Below are positions 9,338 to 22,200 of a DNA stretch of 64,000 bases, in pieces (the first letter of the stretch is position 1; each line of letters begins with the position of its first letter). The notes below the pieces were generated by a model. That model was not told where the DNA came from and did no database searches. It saw only the letters and a list, made by a program, of their open reading frames with translations. Origin of the DNA: Pristionchus mayeri (taxonomy: Eukaryota; Nematoda; Chromadorea; Rhabditida; Neodiplogasteridae); NCBI GenBank assembly GCA_036245805.1, contig BTRK01000001.1:16995087-17059086 (forward strand), written 5' to 3'. Position numbers and translations under genes: made by a program.

Positions 9338-11230
9338 ATATCACGAGTCTTCTGAGAGATTGCATGATCCCCCGGCATCAGGAGCCCCGACTTTTAGCAC
9401 TATCCACGAGATAATTATGCCAGAGTATATTGGATAAGAGAAAACTTTTGGCGTTGGCCGTTTTTTCTGGAACCGGCTTTTAGGCATTTTCCGGTTCCGC
9501 TCCCGGCTCTACCATATTTCGGTTCCTAGATGAGCTAGACTGGTGGCTTTGGGCTCAAAATGTTCGTAAAATTATTTCAAACAACTTTCTTGTTGACAAC
9601 AACATCCTACGACAACAATATCACATCGAAAAATGTGATAAAGTGATTTCAAAATGAGAAAATAAATTCTAGCGGCTCGGGGACCCCCCATTTCGTGTAA
9701 ACCGAGATCAGTTTCAGAATCTACGTACATTACTCTATTAAGAAAAAAATAGCGCCGAGCCTATTGTGCCTGGGAATTTGCCCAAAAAAGGCGAAAATCA
9801 TCGAAAATTCGATCATTTCAAATATTCGCAATTGTTATTCTTCACGAAACAAAGTCCATTTGTCGCCTTTTTACTGTTTTATTATAATTACTTATATAAA
9901 ACATCAAATTCAGTTGAAAAAACCGGAGATGTCCATATTTTAGAAAAATCATATTTTTCACATCACAATTTCTCAAATTTGAACGATGTAAACTCAAAAT
10001 TTCGAGATCACTTGACTCCTCAACTGTAGCCACTTTGTAGCATGCCTCGACGTGAATGAAAATTGGTGGAACATGTCCCTCTAATATCTCAGGTCTCTAG
10101 TTTTTTGAGACCCGAAATTGGCTCAGAAGACCGTGTCGGCAATAATTAATTTCATTTTTTGAAGTTAATTTTGAGAATGAATTCTGATTGGATATGGTTG
10201 TAAATATTGTTTTCGTAATATGTTGCATAAACTGAACATAAAAAGAAACACCTATTACCGTTTCTAAATTTCTGAAATTTTTGCTATTTGAAAATTTTTG
10301 ATTTTTGAAAAACTGTTCAAACGGTCACTTTTCCATATGTATTTGATTCATCATATTGGGAAAACATTATTTTCAACCATATCCAATTAGAATTCTCAAA
10401 ATTAACTTCAAAAAATGAAATTAATTATTGCCGACACGGTCTTCTGAGCCATTTTCGGGTCTCAAAAAACTAGAGACGTGATATATTGGAGGGACATGCT
10501 TCATTCACGTCGATGCATGCTACAAAATGGCAACAGTTGATGAGTGAAGTTATCTCGAAATTTTGAGTTTACATCGTTCAAATTTGAGAAATTGTGATGT
10601 GACAAATATGATTTTTCTAAAATATGGACATCTCCGGTTTTTTCAACTGAATTTAATGTTTCATATAAGTAATTATAATAAAATAGTTAAAAGTCGACAA
10701 ATGGACTTTGTTTCGTGAAGAATAACAATTGCGAATATTTGAAATGATCGAATTTTCGATGATTTTCGCCTTTTTTGGGCAAATTCCCAGGCACAATAGG
10801 CTCGGCGCTATTTTTTTCTTAATAGAGTAATGTACGCAGATTCTGAAACTGATCTCGGTTTACACGAAATGGGGGGTCCCCGAGCCGCTAGAATTTATTT
10901 TCTCATTTTGAAATCACTTTATCACATTTTTCGATGTGATATTGTTATCGTAGGATGTTGTTGTCAACAGAAAAGTTGTTTGAAATAATTTTACGAACAT
11001 TTTGAGCCCAAAGCCACCACTCTAGCTTATCTGGGAGCCGATATATGGTAGAGCCGGGATCGGAACCGGAAAATGCCTAAACGCAGGTTCCAGAAAAACG
11101 GTCAACGCCAAAAGTTTTCTCGTATCCAATATACTCTGGCATAATTATCTCGTGGATACTGCTAAAAGTCGGGGCTCCTGGTGCCGCAGGTGTTCCGTTT
11201 TCATGCAATCTCTCAGAAGACTCGTGATAT
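9338..11230. mobile_element. 1.9-kb foldback element
   Basis: Long inverted repeat: outer ends ATATCACGAGTCTTCTGAGAG and its complement, arms of roughly 870 bases meeting around 10215-10370. The arms carry scattered mismatches, and one arm has extra bases near 11185. No open reading frame of transposase type lies in it. Probably a MITE-like or Foldback-type DNA element. Confidence 0.8.
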
Positions 11231-11647
11231 ACACCACTGATTCCATAGGTGTTTGATGTTTGAGTTCTCAGTAAGTACTTGCAATTCAATGTTCACAATT
11301 CTGCACAAAAATCTGCCTTTACTACACCTGCTCCCTCACTCTGTTTAACGCACGAGAAAACGTCTGAAATGAGGAGAAAAAAACGTTGACTTGTCAACAG
11401 AAATCCCTGTCACGACAACAATTTCTCTCTGCATTTCCTGCAATCTCTAGCCAGAGAGACGATTAGAGCGACTGCACGGAATGTGTAACAGTGAGCGGCG
11501 GAAGATTACTTTGCAGGAGGGCTAAAAACAAAGATGTCACACCATTCCCACGAGAATAGAGGATGGCTGGCCATTCCACTCTAGATCTCAATCTCAACAG
11601 TTTCTTGTCATTGTTATTTTCGTTTTTACTCTTTCTTCCCTTCCAGG
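11231..11647. promoter_or_regulatory. 5' flank and probable trans-splice acceptor of esterase copy A
   Basis: Non-coding. The last 60 bases resemble the flank of copy B: both carry CAGTTTCTTGTCATT and then a polypyrimidine CCCTTCCA(A)G directly in front of the ATG. An AG directly at the start codon fits spliced-leader trans-splicing (inference). Confidence 0.5.
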
Positions 11648-14600
11648 ATGTTGTTCTTACTCCTTCTCTTACTCCCTTCTCTCATCCATTCATCTATCGT
11701 TTCCACTCCATTTGGCGAAGTTGAAGGTTTTGAACATCAGACCGAGAAAGGTGAGAATATTCGAATGCAACTATTCTGGTGGGAATATTCGAAGCCGTTA
11801 TCGTATTTACCTGGTGTTACTCCGCCAATAGTTGCTCTAGGAAACAACTGTGATTTCAGGAATAGTAACCGACGTATTTCTCGGGATTCGTTATGGAAAA
11901 TCGACGAGTGGGGATAGGCGGTTCCAGGTAACTTGGGCCTAACCATTCTCTTATACCCAGCCTCATAAAGAAGACATGGATGAGGCGACACTGAAAAGTA
12001 AGAAGAGTAACCTAGAAATGATGGGGGGGGGGGTGTCTACGAAGTCTACGAAGTGCTGAGATCATTTGAATGAAAGACATTAATACGGAATCATGAAATG
12101 CTTTTTTCTATGCGGTAAGTTCTAAATAGTATTTTTCAGAAGCCAGAAATGGTCGATGATTGGTCGCATGAAGTCATTTCTGCGAAGGAATTCGGCCCCT
12201 CGTGCGACTCGTTCACCCTTGCACGGGTACCTGTGAGCAGTCTGATGAATTGCATGCTCAAGAATAATTGAGAAACATTGATAGTTATTTTAGCTAACAA
12301 TTCATCAAATAAGTGATCGTTAGTGACTGGTCGTGAGTAATCATTAGTGATACTAACTTAGTGTTTCAAAATGAGTATTTTGTAGCGCATATTATTGAAA
12401 TTTTAAACTGAGGTCTTCATAGCTTCTGGAATCTCGCTGATTGCAGGGAACTAACTTCTCTGAAGACTGCCTCTTCCTCAACATAATCACTCCTAAGCAG
12501 AGAGTAATAACTTTTTACAATATTTAATTTTAAAAAAATACATCATCAGAGTGAAAACCTGCCAGTGTTCGTCTATATCCACGGAGGGTTCTATGAGATC
12601 GGATCGAGCACTTACTATGGGTATGTTCATACATTATTTTTTCATCCTCTCATAGTTTACGGGAAATACTTGATTGTGAGTAATTACAATGAGTTTGAGA
12701 CTATTTTCGAATTTGTAATATAGGCATGGCCGCTTAACATGTCTCTGATTTTTTTCTCTTTCTAGTGCGGGAATGCGATAGGGACCCTTCTCCTATCATA
12801 TACTCTGTCGCTTGTCCATGAACCTTAATTAGAATGATTATCGAACTTCAGATACGAACGACTCGCGGAGAAGTTCGCAGCTGAAGGCATCGTAGTGGTG
12901 ACCATCAACTATCGACTCGGACCCTTCGGTTAGCTTATCGCTCTTCTCACATAGCATAATGAAGAGTTGTTCTTCATTCAATAGATTTAACACAATAGAA
13001 TCTAACGGAAACATAAACGGAAGAAAAGGATCATTCAGGCTTCCTCTCCCTCGGAGATTCGTCTTCTCCAGGCAACATGGGATTGTGGGACCAGACCCTC
13101 GCTTTGAAGTTTATTCAGGAGGTTTGCGGCTTCTTGAATATTTGTTCATAAATAACGATTGGAAATTCTTGTGAGACAGTTGTCCTTGTAGATCATCTCT
13201 TCCTTCGGTGGTGATCCCTCTCGCATCACAGTGGGCGGCCACTCGGCTGGATCCGCCTCTGCATCCGCCCTTCAGTACTCCCCGCACTCGAATGGTCAGA
13301 GATAAAAAATTAACTTAATCGTCGTCCTTAGTGTTCCTGCATGCACACGATCGGATTATTCGAGAAATCACGTAAACGAAGTTCTCCATTGATTTCGAAT
13401 TCCAAGCGAAGAAGAAAAGAATATAAAATTATTCAGGTCTCTTCTCCCAAGCAATTCTCATGTCGGGAAGTTCGCTGGCAGAATTCGCGCAGTCGGAGAT
13501 GGTTGTAGAAGAGAGCAAGTAGGCCTTCTTCTGGAGCAATACAATGGTTTAATAAATATCGATCCTTCTAGAAAATTGGCGCGTTCGTTGTACTGTCCTC
13601 GTTCTCCCTCTGAAGATGCGCTGGACTGCCTTCGAGGATTCACTCCAGATGAGATCATTGAGGCTGTAGAGAAGATCGTAAGTTTGCTGAATATCACTAT
13701 TGTACTTACACTATTCATTCACATGAAAGTTGGAGAACGCACCACATGGTGAATTCTAGAATAACTTTCGAATGATTCCTCTATTCAAGGGATCCTCCCG
13801 GCGTCACCCGAACGTTGTGAAGTTCAACCCGCGAATTGATGGTAATTGTTGCATTTATTTAATAATTTCTTTTATTATCTTCAGGTGATTTCTTCCCTCA
13901 CTCTATTCCCGAACTGGCGCGAACTGCACTCAAGAAGCGAACTCTCTCGGGAGCTGCTGATCAGGACAGCGCGCTCTTCGGTGAGCGTCCTTCAATTTTC
14001 ATCTTCTTTCTTTCTTTTCTTACTTTTTTCTCTTTCTTAATATCCTTAACATCGAATAGTTAAATTGTCCCTCATGAATGAGCTCATAACTTTCTATTGA
14101 TTGATAAAGAATTAGATGTTCATAATGAGCGAAATTTGAAAACGTTACCTTTGGAGTGTTGTACGAGGACTTGGTCTGGCTTGCGGGTATTTCCTTGACG
14201 AGGGAGGAGCGTGAGTCATTTTCTCGTCGTGACCTCGTCGATTTCATCGAGAAGATCGTCGTCACTGATGGGGTGAGAAGACTTTCTTCGAATGCATTCC
14301 TCTCCCTCTCTTGCTTGGGAAGGATTGAGGGCTCCTCACTGAGGAAAACGAGTGAAACTAGGTCGTTTCTTGAACACAATTTTGTTTTTCTCTTGCTGTT
14401 TACCAACAAATGAGGAGTTGAAATATGTTGGTGGACAAATATCAGGTTGTAACATAAGTTTTGTCGCGTCCAATCTCTTATGCATTTTAACCTCAGAAAT
14501 TCTTCGAATTAATTTAATCTCAATTTCGTTATTCATCATCAGTGAGGGCCTTCGTACTCTTTCTTACGCGCTTTACTTCAGTCCTGTCAAGGCAGTTGAG

Positions 14601-17600
14601 GAGGCACATTAGTCAGACAAAGTTGTACTGAGATAAGGATTAGAAATCATTTTCACGCATCAGCTCTTCTTGAAAAGGATAAATTATGCCGATTTTGTGT
14701 GATTTGCGTAAAGTACTACATATGTGCATAATTTTGAACCACTCACGGATAATGACAAACGAAAATCGTTCTAGAAATGTAGACGAGTTTGTATAATGTG
14801 GATGGTTGGTGACGGTCGCGAAAACTTTCGCAAGCCGAATTTTCTTCTCAGTAGATATCCAGATCCGAATAGTGGTGGAATATAGTTCAACCAAAGTGGT
14901 CAGTGTGCAGACAAAGTTTTGGGTAGATTGGGTTCTGTTGAGATAAGTGGCTCCATTCAGAACGATGGTATGTAAATTAAACTACTGAAATCGGCACTTT
15001 GTTCATATTCCTACCTCGCACACATGTTCAATATCTGATTTGTTGTGTCCATCCGAACCATAAACCCTTCCCTTACTAGTATCTACTTGGGATAAGTTTG
15101 GAAATAAATAGCTTTTGAATGACAATCTTTAATTCGAAACACCTAAACTTGCAAATTTTGGTAAAATTGTGCGCGAATTGAATTAATAAAAATTCAAATT
15201 TCCCACAAGTGGAGTGTTCTTTCTTTCACTTGTTTAATGATAAATTATACCTCCATGAGTGGTAATTGAACGCACTTATGTTAGTCACTGTTGTTGCAAT
15301 TCTGGATTCAGAAGAGTTGGTCAAGTTGGCTACGAATCAGCGGCTAACCTTACACTCAGTGAAGTATATCTTTGGTTCCGCTCAACATAGCACCATATCT
15401 GGCGTATATTTTGAAAGAGCATTGACGGGGTATATCACCATGCTGTAGAAGTTTGGTTCATTATTCATCTCTGCGAACTAGCACCCGATCAAACGAATTA
15501 ATAAAATCAGCACCAAATTTAAATCAGTTCATATTAATATTTTTCGCTTAGCCAGCGTGCGCAGTTCAGCTCTACCCTATGGTTTGAATGTGCATGAACA
15601 CCCCAAACATATACTAGGAGGTCAGGCATTGATAATGTTTGAGAAGTATCCTTCATGGAAATATTGTGAACCTCCGAAATGCGACAAAACTTATGTTACA
15701 ACCTAATATATTCAGGAACACAAAGAATCTGCGCAAGCTTTTCGAAAGCTTCTAGTGGATTTCTATGCTGGAGACGAAGAAAGTGAGAAGGATTCTTCGT
15801 TCTACATCCAAAGATACAGTGATGTGAGTTATATCACTTTAAATTTACAATATTTTCCGCTTCGAAGAAAGAATTCACTTTTTTTCCAAATTTAAAACAT
15901 GTTTACTTGAGATGATCATTGTCGGAAAGCAGTGGAGGCAACATAAAAAAATATTTTCAAAGAAGAAACCTTATCTTAGGCGGCTGAAAATTTATTTTCT
16001 ATTTATATTTTATTTTCCAGCTGAATTCCGACCTCCAATTCCTCATTCCGATGTATCAAGAGATTCAATTGAAAATTTCTCTCGGATGGCCCTCGTATCT
16101 CTACATCTCACAACACGTGACTAAGAGCTTCCCGAGAGGGGATAATGCAGTGAAGGGTGAGTTTTAATTAATTAAAACATTTACTGTTACATTTTCAAAC
16201 ATTAATTATTTAATTAATTATTAGGAATGTATCACGGCGACGAGGTGGAACATTTCACGAATAGTCGGCTGTTTCATCCACTCAGGGTACCATTTACATT
16301 CAAAAATAAGTAGAAATAAACTCAGAGAACTTGTTCATTACTCGGAAAATAAGGTACTAGGTCGGATGCGAACTATTTCGCAATCGGCCTTTGATATATC
16401 AAAGGCGGCATTTCGAAATGGTTCTCATCCAACTTCGTGCTGAAAACAATCTAGGGACTGCAACGGTGTTAACGAACGAGCAAAACAATTCACAAATGGG
16501 TACCCAATCGAAGAGTATGCCTACCCCATTCCGACTTATCACTTTTGTTTTAAAAATAATGATAAACTAAAGAGAAAAACAATAATAAACGTAAGTCAAA
16601 ATGCCGACGCTTTCAGTCCAAGTGGAGCGCATCTCAAGTCACCCCTTCACTCAGAATTATCGCAAACTGAAGTAGCTGATTTTTATTGAAGTCACGCAAA
16701 ACCATTTAGTGTATGGTTTTTACTTGTGAATAGCACTCTAGCAGCCACTAATTATCAGTTATATTTACAAATTCGGAAAAAAATTATTCTAGGCACCTTG
16801 AAGCCACACTGACAATCATAGATTACGGTAGTTGCAAATTCGGCGTTCATTTTCTCTGAGGACGACATTCGTATATTTCAAATTTTGTAATATAAGATGC
16901 GCATCGATGTCCTGATATAAATACTTAAAAATCTCAGATATACGAATGTCGTCCTCCGAGGAAACATTGAAAGTTCATTTTCGTAACGGTAAAACACTCA
17001 ATTTTGACGGCCTCATTCTCTTTTATTTGATATTTATATTTATTTTTATGTTGAAAACCATTTTTTGTGCTTCATAACCTACAAATACTGAGAAAACGAA
17101 GCTTCAACACTTAGTTCTGAAAACACATGTATTTTCGATCGCTTCGTGCTTCTCCAATTCTGCAACATGTCTCTTCTTGCCATGCTTGGTGTTCTTGCAA
17201 TATGAGTTCATATTCATTCCAATCAATAAAATAGTTTAAAAATCGCATTAAATATTTTTAAAACATGTTTTAAAATATTGAAATAATTTGGCTTTAAAAG
17301 TACGGTAGTTTGAAAGCAAAAGCGTCGGAAGGAGGCACCCATTATTCCGTACTCAAAAATTCGGGCTGCCGTCCATAAAACAATCGTTTCCGTTGTTTGC
17401 GAATCAGGTTGCACGATGTTCCATGAAACACTGCACATCTCAGGCGAACGAGACGGAAGATCACGAATTCGGCTGGAACTTCATCACATCGATGGTCAAT
17501 TTCATCAAGACCGGGTGCGTTCGTGTTTTTACAGGAAAAATTGTTGGTGGCAAAATAGTAGTTCTTGATGAAAACATGGTCACATTTGGTGAGACGTGCG

Positions 17601-18031
17601 TAGATGGAACCGCTTGAGGTTCGCTAAGCCGAAAATATAGTGTTCTCTTTACTACCGAGCGGGGCAAAGAGAGTAAGAAAAAGGAAAAACAAGCTAATAA
17701 TTGCATTCAGTGATCCCTCATCCCTCGCTTTCTCGTGGCCTCAAGTGACCAAGGAACGACCATTCCAGCATGCTTCCATCACTTCTAAGATAACATTGAA
17801 GTGAGGCGCTCTCCGAACTATCCAAAATACAAAGCGATGTCATTTTCATGAGAGTTATTATAGAGATCGATACAACCATATTCTTCAAAACAATATTGCA
17901 GGGAAGAAGGCTATCGAGCGGATGCGGCTCATTTATGGCTCGATTCCGTTCCTCAGACGGTTCCAGGAGAATTGCTGAGAAGATCGAGACTTCCCGGAAC
18001 AGGAGATAAAGTGATTCATACTGAATTGTAA
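11648..18031 (+). CDS. Type-B carboxylesterase, copy A (19 exons, intact)
   Basis: Secreted carboxylesterase of about 570 residues, the usual family length, which would hydrolyse ester substrates outside the cell or in the secretory route. Nineteen exons join with consistent phase from the ATG at 11648 to the TAA at 18029-18031. In order they encode a signal peptide (MLFLLLLLLPSLIHS), FLGIRYGKSTSGDRRFQ, the Cys motif SEDCLFLN, the oxyanion region VFVYIHGGFYEIGS, VTINYRLGPFGF, NMGLWDQTLALKFI, and the nucleophile elbow GGHSAGS (Ser codon 13243-13245). The acidic triad position is Asp in LYEDLVWLA (14168-14170), where many relatives have Glu. The triad His is in MYHGDEVEHF (16233-16235). AATAAA follows at 18059. 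It converges on copy B and shares its exon borders. Substrate unknown. Confidence 0.88.
16353..16441. repeat. Short palindromic repeat (TTTGATATATCAAA core)
   Basis: An approximately 89-base imperfect palindrome in an intron of esterase copy A, centred on CCTTTGATATATCAAAGG. A relative lies at 41281-41369. Confidence 0.6.
16850..16964. repeat. Intronic hairpin in esterase copy A
   Basis: Inverted repeat with arms GAGGACGACATTCGTATAT and ATATACGAATGTCGTCCTC separated by about 70 bases. No coding content. Confidence 0.55.
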
Positions 18032-18103
18032 AATATTATCTGTAAAAAACAAGCTGTGAATAAAATACATTTTCATCGCTTTAAAGTAGACTATTGCTCT
18101 TAT

Positions 18104-18890
18104 CAGTGCGTTCGCCTAAGAATCGCATACCTGCCGGTACAGCAAAATGAAGCACCTTACAATTGTAACATTTTCTGACAGTTCTAGATATGGACAACCC
18201 ATTTATGTATGTGTTTTGTGTCAGAACATCAAATTTGCATAATTACATGCGCTCAAAGATTCGAACTTTTTCAAATATATGTTTTTTAACTGAACGCAGA
18301 TGCTTCCGATTTTTATGAAAACTGACATTTAGGGCCTATTTGATGTGCTCTTTCAAGCCTTATGATTGGTTTATGCAAATTCATATTTTTAAAATTTTGT
18401 CTATTTTTCAAATATTTTTTTCTTGAAAAAGAAGCCGAACACATCGCTAAATTTTTGATATGTTGTGACCCTTGATGACTTCTAACCATAAAAAAAATTG
18501 AGCCGATTTCGAGGTCGCGAAGATTGTCGTTTAAAGGATAAACGAAGGTATTATTTAGAGGGAAACGCATCATTTCACACCGCTCGCCCCACCCGCGCGG
18601 CCACGAATGAAGTGCGAATGGTGCAAAATTATGCTTTTCCCTCTAAATAATACCTACGGTTTTTCTTTAAAACGACAATCTTCGCGACCTCGAAATCGGC
18701 TCAAAATTTTTTTATGGTTAGAAGTGATCAAGGGTCACAACATATCAAAAATTTAGCGATGTGTTCGGCTTCGTTTTCAAGAAAAAAATATTTGAAAAAT
18801 AGACAAAAGTTTTAAAAAAAGAATTTGCATAAACCAATCATAAGGCTTGGAAGAGCACATCAAATAGGTGATTCTTAGGCGAACGCACTG
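18104..18890. mobile_element. 787-bp MITE with TTAT target duplication
   Basis: Terminal inverted repeats CAGTGCGTTCGCCTAAGAAT at both ends, flanked by TTAT on each side (18100-18103 and 18891-18894). Inside, long inverted arms (about 18330-18560 and 18640-18870) surround a G/C-rich centre. No transposase. The insertion sits between the convergent 3' ends of esterase copies A and B. Confidence 0.85.
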
Positions 18891-19294
18891 TTATAATTCA
18901 CTTTGCTTCGGGCCTCTCCAATTGGATTGGCTGGTCAAGATTGAAAAGAAAAAATACATAATATGTGGAATAGAACTGATCCCTCAATTCCTGATATTAT
19001 GTATTTTCAACAGCGAATCGGAGAATATCCTACTGGAATAACATAGGTGACAGGTCGGCCATTGCTTTAAAAGTTCACTTCAGAATTCAGGCGACTCCGT
19101 TTCTCACTGATTCGGCATCTCAGTGTGGATCTAGAAACATTTATTGAACATGAAATGTGTATATTGTGCTGTCCTTCAATGATAGCTTATTTATTTTTCT
19201 TTATCGGACTTGTGTGGTATCGAATCTTAACTTCAACTTTATTAGATTCAAATTGTTATTTATCACACATATTATTGCACTAGTCGGATCATCT

Positions 19295-22200
19295 CTACAA
19301 TTCTATATGAAGCTTTCCATTCGTTGCACCGGGAAGTCGCGATGTTCTCAGCAATTCTCCCGATACCGCCTGAGGAACGGACTCAAGCCATAGCTGAGCA
19401 GCGTTCGCACGATACCCTTCTTTCCTGAAATATACTTTTCAAAATAATTTTGAAGCCTTCCTAACTCCCGCGGGTAGCAATTGTTTCTCGTTTACATCAT
19501 AATAAGCTGGGCTCACTTCAAAGTGATATTAGTAGTAATAGACGCGTGCTGGAAGGGCCATGTCTTGGTCACTTGACGCCACGAGAGAGAAGGAGAAGAT
19601 GGGTCACTGGAATGGCATGCATACTATTTCGGTCGTTTATTCTTTTCTTGATCATTTAATGCAGACTCTTTGCCCAATTAACCCGCATCTATGGGAACTC
19701 TTTTATGTTCCAGGTGCTCCAAATTTGAAAAGATAGCCACTAAGAACTAGATCACGGTTTTATTACAACGTTTCTCCGGTTCGAAATAAAAAAAGAACGC
19801 ACCCGGTCTTGATGAAATTGACCATGGATGAGACGAAGTTCGTTCCGAACTTGAAATCTTCTTTCTTGTTCTCCTGGAATGTGTACCAATTTATAGGATT
19901 TTGTTCTGTACGGATTCTGGTTAAACTTAAACGTGAATAAATGCATAGTATCTGATAGGGTATGCAATGAAAAATAGTTATAAATATAATTTATTTATAG
20001 CCAAATTGGAACCTTTAGAGGGTGCATAACTCGATGGTTGAGGAAGTGCTCCAACTCGTCACCATGGTACGTGCCTTTAATTAGTTATTTTTAAAATGTT
20101 TTCATGTATTAATTGGTATTAAATTAGGAAATTAGTGACTCAAAATGAACGCACCTTGCACGGCGGAGCCCTCCCTGGGGAAGCTTTTCGTCTCATGCTG
20201 TAGGATGTAGAGATACGAGGGCCATCCGAGGGCGATTTTCAATTGAATCTCTTGGTACATCGGAATGAGGAATTGCAGGTCGGAGTTCAGCTGCAACGAA
20301 AGATTTGTTTAATGTGTAAGGGACCCAGCCATTAACATAAAAAAGACTTAACAAAAAGAAATGAATACAAAGATGAAAGATTTAACAAAAAGAAATGAAT
20401 ACAAAATATTTTCTTATTGAGGAAGACAATCTATATGAGGCCGGTTGCCGAAAAGTCAAGCAAGGGCTGGCACATCAAAATCTCGAAAATTTGGGGAAAT
20501 GGGTTTTCGAGGGTGCTGATCATCGTGGTCTACTTCATTTTGCACCAAACCGACGGGTGCAGCCGGGCTGCAAGCAGGTCGGATTTTGTTTCTCCTCAAT
20601 AACTCAAAAACTACCTGACCGATTGACCTGAAATTTGTACATGCGGTCAATCTGGTCACGAATATGTCGAAGAAATTTTAAGATCAAAAAATATTTTATG
20701 CAAATTTGGCGAAAATTCTATTCTAGAATACAAGGGAGAAGTGGAAGCTGAATTTGGGATAGAAATATGCGCTCTGACGAGAGGATCATTTTTCGAGCAA
20801 TATGTCAGAGGTTTCTGATATCCGCTTTTTTGTGATGATCAATTTTGTGCGTGATTCTTTCGCCGAAATCGCGAAAAACGAGGAATTGAAATGAGCTTCA
20901 CTTCAGAAATGTAGAGAACAAAGGACTCAGTCGATCTTTTGGCACGTTTGTCGCACTAATCAATGTCATTCTATCTCATTTTACGTGAAACTCATTTCAT
21001 TTCCTCGTTTTTCGCGATTTCGGCGGAAGAATCACGCACAAAATTGATCATAACAAAAAAGCGGATATCAGAAGCCTCTGACATACCATTCGAAAAATGA
21101 TCCTCTCGTCAGAGCGCATCTTTCTATCCCAAATTCAGCTTCCACTTCTCCCTTGTATTCGAGAGCATAATTTTCGCCAATTGCATAAAATATTTTGTGA
21201 TCTTAAAATTTCTTCGAAATATGCGTGACCAGATTGACTGCCTGTACCAATTTCAGGTCAATCGGTCAGGTAGTTTTTGAGTTATTGAGGAAAAACGAAA
21301 ACCGACCTGCATGCAGCCCGGCTGCACCGGTCGGTTTGGTGCGAAATGAAGTAGGCCACGATGATCAGCACCCTCGAAAACCCATCTACCCAATTTTTCG
21401 AAATTTTGGTGTGCCAGCCTCCACACAGTGTTTGCCGACTATCGACAACCGGCCTCATATTTCATATCTGAATCGGATTTCATAGCAAGCTGTAAAGCGT
21501 ACGTCACTGTATCGTTGGACGTAGAAAGCGGAATCCTTTCCACTGTCGTCCTCTCCAGCGTAGAAGTCTACCAAGAGCTTTCGAAAAGCTCCAGCGAATT
21601 CCTTGTGTTCCTGCAGAAATTTTATCTTTTTGTTACTTTGTTCACTCTGTTGTGTTTTCTAACAGGGTAAAGAACCAGAAATATTAAGAGGACTGACCTC
21701 ATCAGTGACAACAACTTTCTCGATGAAGTCGACGAGGTCACGACGAGAGAACGTCTTCTGCTCTTCCTTCGTCAAAGCAATCGCCGCAATCCATCCCATC
21801 TCCTCGTTCATCACTCAACATAAATTGAAAATTTATTTTATTTGACTACACTATTCCGTATCAGATATAGAACATATTAGGTTGAGCCTAAAGTTTTGCG
21901 CGATTTTGACTAAAGTGCATCCTGATATCTAACAACGTTCGTTGTTGCCCAATTAACTCAGATCTTTTAGTGCTAGATAGGGGTATTTATACTCTCTTTA
22001 GCGCACACTATCATAGATCTGTCCGACCAAGGGAAACAAAACAGCCATGCAGCAAACTTCATCTGGCTAACCAACGACATTACTTTTCAAAGTATTATAA
22101 TTTCTTTTAGAACGGAGATAGGACCCTATGTTAACGACAGTAGTAAAGCGTGACTGGCCTATATTGTACTGGTAATGTTGAGACTGATCAGCCATTAATT

